9,903 bases of DNA from DASRHK01 sp035650495 (GTDB lineage Bacteria; Pseudomonadota; Gammaproteobacteria; Nevskiales; Nevskiaceae). Positions 7,777 through 9,903 of the stretch are shown piece by piece. Each line of letters starts with the position of its first letter. Position 1 is the stretch's first letter. The translations under genes were made by a program, and so were the position numbers. The notes beneath the pieces are model-generated. The model saw only the letters and a program-made list of their open reading frames with translations. It was not told the DNA's origin and did no database searches. The stretch lies in NCBI GenBank assembly GCA_035650495.1, contig DASRHK010000156.1:1-9903 (forward strand). The letters are read 5' to 3'.

Positions 7777-8397
7777 ATGTCCAACCGTCGTTCCCTTTCC
7801 ATGCTGTTCGGTGTCTTCGCTGCGATCGCGCTCGTCGACGTCGCCGATGCCGGGCTCTATCCGCGCGCCGCGCCGCCGGGCTCGGCGTACGTCCGCCTGT
7901 TCAACGCGAGCGGCAATCCGCATCTGCAGGCCAAGATCGGCGACAAGCAGATCCCCGACACGCCGCCGCTCGACGCCTCGCCGTACGAATTCGTCGCGCC
8001 CGGCGAGCATCCGTCGACGATCGGCAACACCGACCAGAAGGTGAAGCTCGATTCCAATCGCTGCTACACGCTCGCGGTCACGCCGGCCGGCGTGCAGAAG
8101 TTCGAGCAGGATTGCTTCTCGTCGCAGCTGAAGTCGCTGCTGTCGGTCTACAACCTGATCGACGGCTCGCACCTGTCGCTGCGCATGGCCGATTCCGGCA
8201 CCAAGGTCATCGACGGCGTCGCGTCCGGCAACGCGGCGCATCGCGAGGTGAATCCGGCGAAGGCGACGCTTGCCGTCTTCAATGGCGACACCAAGATCGC
8301 CGACGCCAAGCCCGTGCAGCTCGAGCGCGGCAAGGCATTCAGCCTGTTCGTCACCGGCACCGCCGATCAGCCGCAGCTGATCTGGGTGGTGAACTAG
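7777..8397 (+). CDS. algF: AlgF, periplasmic alginate O-acetylation accessory protein
   Basis: AlgF is a small periplasmic protein required for alginate O-acetylation in Pseudomonas; it has no recognised catalytic motif and is thought to connect AlgJ and AlgX. The product is 206 residues (about 216 in P. aeruginosa). The signal peptide MSNRRSLSMLFGVFAAIALV…ADA is cleaved most likely after residue 25, giving a mature N-terminus GLYPRAAPPGSAYVRLFNAS that fits the family. Two similar beta-rich halves can be seen: about 37-120, starting AYVRLFNASG, and about 160-206, starting ATLAVFNGDTKIAD and ending FSLFVTGTADQPQLIWVVN. Cys96 and Cys113 could form a disulfide. The start at ATG 7777 is fixed by the strong ribosome site and the signal peptide. 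It is followed 4 nt later by algX. Confidence 0.92.
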   Translation: MSNRRSLSMLFGVFAAIALVDVADAGLYPRAAPPGSAYVRLFNASGNPHLQAKIGDKQIPDTPPLDASPYEFVAPGEHPSTIGNTDQKVKLDSNRCYTLAVTPAGVQKFEQDCFSSQLKSLLSVYNLIDGSHLSLRMADSGTKVIDGVASGNAAHREVNPAKATLAVFNGDTKIADAKPVQLERGKAFSLFVTGTADQPQLIWVVN

Positions 8398-8401
8398 AAG
8401 G

Positions 8402-9903
8402 ATGCGGACACGCATCGCCATTGCGCTGTTCGCGGCGGCGCTCTGCGTCGCCGCCAAGGCGCAGGACGACGTCGACGCGCGGACGGACAACGACGTGCCG
8501 CCGGACGACATCGCCGCGCCGGCCGACGCGCCGCAGTACCGCGTCAAGCCGTGCTGCGATCTGTGTCCGCGCGCGGCGGATCGCTCGGCGTACAACACGT
8601 CGAAGTACTTCACCGACAACGCCATCATCGTGCAGGGCCAGAAAGGCTGGCTGTTCCGCACCGATCTCGACCTCACGCAGCACATCGAGATCTCCGACGC
8701 GAGCCTCGAGGGCATGAAGCGACTGGTCGACGCGCTGCACAAGGTCGGCACCGAGCTCGTGCTGGTCTATCAGCCGCCGCGCGGACTGATGGACGCGGAC
8801 AAGCTCACCGACGCCGAGCGCCGCAACTACGACTTCGCCACCGCGAAGCAGAGCTACATCGCGGCGATGGCGCGGCTGCGCACCACCGGCGCGATCGTCC
8901 CGCCCTACGAGAAGCTGGTGAACGAGGGCAAGGGCTACGACTATTACTTCCGCCGCGATCACCATTGGACGCCCAGCGGCAGCGAGCGCACCGCGCAGAT
9001 CGTCGCGGAGACGGTGAAGTCGCTGCCGGTCTACGCGAAAGTGCCGCGCAAGGAATTCAAGACGCACGTCAACGGCGTCATCTCCAAGCCGGGCTCGATC
9101 CAGAAGATCGCGCAGCAGATCTGCGGCGGCAGCTACTCGATGCAGTTCCTGCCGTCGTACGCGACCGAGCCGGTCGGCGGCGGCGGCGCGGCGGAGAGCC
9201 TGCTCGGCGACGACAACGGCGCGACGCCGGAGATCGTGCTGGTCGGCACGTCGAACAGCGACGATCGCGGCGGCTACAACTTCGGCGGCTACCTCGAGCA
9301 GTACCTGAGCGCCGACATCCTCAACGTCGCGATCACCGGCGGCTCGTTCGAGGGTTCGCTGCTGCACTACCTGCCGACCGACGCGTTCCAGAAGCATCCG
9401 CCGAAGATCATGATCTGGGAGATGCCGTACCAGGATTTCCCGGGCACGGCGGTGAGCCCGCATCGCATCTTCCGCCAGGCGGTCGCGCTGGTCGGCAACG
9501 GCTGCAGCGGCAAGTCGACGATGATCGACCGCACCGTGCAGCTGCATGCCGGCAACAACGAAGTGCTGTTCAACGGCGGCGGCCACATCGAGCCGGTCGT
9601 GGGACGCACGCATCTGGTCGATCTGCAGTTCAGCGATCCCGGCTACAAGGAGCTGCACGCGACGCTGTGGTACATGAACGGCATGCGCGAGCGGTTGCAG
9701 CTGCGCTTCAAGCAGTACGTCGACAACAAGGGCCGCTTCGCCTTCGAGCTGCGCAACGACAAGCCCGAGTACGCGCAAGCCACGTTCATGGGCGCGACCG
9801 TCGATCTCGACAACGAGCCGGCGAAGCCACTGTCGGTCGTCGCCAAGCTCTGCACGAATGACGTCGTGCAGGCGGTGAATGGCGGCGTTGCCGCGCCCTC
9901 GCC
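8402..9903 (+). CDS. algX: AlgX, alginate O-acetyltransferase with C-terminal carbohydrate-binding domain (3' end outside window)
   Basis: AlgX is the periplasmic enzyme that transfers acetyl groups onto alginate. About 500 codons are visible with no stop before the edge; P. aeruginosa AlgX is 474 residues. The signal peptide is MRTRIAIALFAAALCVAAKA with cleavage after residue 20, followed by an acidic linker (about 21-45). A Cys-rich start to the core follows (KPCCDLCP). The SGNH-like domain has GWLFRTDLDL, LVLVYQPPRG, Asp186 and His188 in RRDHHWTPSG, and Ser284 in VLVGTSNSD, matching Asp174, His176 and Ser269 of Pseudomonas. A CBM6-like domain follows from about residue 365 (NGCSGKSTMIDRTVQL); Thr421, Trp423 and Arg429 in ATLWYMNGMRERL match alginate-binding Thr398, Trp400 and Arg406, while Lys396 is replaced by His419. 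ATG 8402 lies 4 nt after the algF stop with GAAGG immediately adjacent, so coupled translation is likely. In Pseudomonas this gene lies before algL and algI, not after algF. Confidence 0.93.
   Translation, partial: MRTRIAIALFAAALCVAAKAQDDVDARTDNDVPPDDIAAPADAPQYRVKPCCDLCPRAADRSAYNTSKYFTDNAIIVQGQKGWLFRTDLDLTQHIEISDASLEGMKRLVDALHKVGTELVLVYQPPRGLMDADKLTDAERRNYDFATAKQSYIAAMARLRTTGAIVPPYEKLVNEGKGYDYYFRRDHHWTPSGSERTAQIVAETVKSLPVYAKVPRKEFKTHVNGVISKPGSIQKIAQQICGGSYSMQFLPSYATEPVGGGGAAESLLGDDNGATPEIVLVGTSNSDDRGGYNFGGYLEQYLSADILNVAITGGSFEGSLLHYLPTDAFQKHPPKIMIWEMPYQDFPGTAVSPHRIFRQAVALVGNGCSGKSTMIDRTVQLHAGNNEVLFNGGGHIEPVVGRTHLVDLQFSDPGYKELHATLWYMNGMRERLQLRFKQYVDNKGRFAFELRNDKPEYAQATFMGATVDLDNEPAKPLSVVAKLCTNDVVQAVNGGVAAPS

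Noticed and set aside
8351..9778. 475-codon open frame on the - strand opposite algX, and a similar one at 6290-7750
   Set aside because: Both are complements of genes with intact catalytic motifs on the + strand. Their translations are compositionally biased and unlike any family.
1..9903. Search for terminators, tRNAs, CRISPR arrays, insertion sequences and promoters
   Set aside because: Intergenic gaps are at most 24 nt and hold no hairpin with a T-run. No repeat-spacer pattern, cloverleaf, transposase or terminal inverted repeat was seen.

Overview
This window is a high-GC, densely packed stretch of bacterial chromosome. It reads as most of an alginate biosynthesis and export operon of the Pseudomonas/Azotobacter type. 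Every gene is on the + strand and almost no base is non-coding. The very high GC at third codon positions, signal peptides on all the periplasmic proteins and an outer-membrane barrel indicate a Gram-negative proteobacterium (gamma or beta). The sequence alone does not settle genus or species.

Layout from left to right: the C-terminal tail of a gene cut by the window edge, probably alg44 (2-268); algK, periplasmic TPR/Sel1 scaffold (293-1939); algE, outer-membrane export barrel (1936-3423); algG, mannuronan C5-epimerase (about 3420-5135); algI, membrane-bound O-acyltransferase (5140-6594); algJ, membrane-anchored SGNH-type acetyltransferase-like protein (6605-7765); algF, periplasmic acetylation accessory protein (7777-8397); and algX, terminal alginate O-acetyltransferase with a carbohydrate-binding domain (8402 to beyond the right edge). 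Junctions are 4-nt overlaps or gaps of 4-24 nt. No terminator, tRNA, mobile element or CRISPR array is visible, so one polycistronic message from a promoter upstream of the window is the simplest reading.

How the parts would work together, from established knowledge of the Pseudomonas system: Alg8/Alg44 polymerise and translocate mannuronate across the inner membrane under c-di-GMP control. AlgG epimerises some residues to guluronate in the periplasm. AlgI brings acetyl groups across the inner membrane, and AlgJ, AlgF and AlgX place them on the chain. AlgK links the periplasmic machinery to the AlgE pore. The catalytic residues expected for AlgG, AlgI, AlgJ and AlgX are all present, so the pathway looks functional.

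The system is known, but this version departs from the Pseudomonas model. algX lies after algF instead of between algG and algI, and no algL lyase gene sits in its usual place. AlgK shows no acceptable lipobox, while AlgG begins with a textbook lipoprotein signal followed by a long acidic linker, which suggests a swap of the outer-membrane lipid anchor between subunits. AlgX also carries an acidic linker after its signal peptide.
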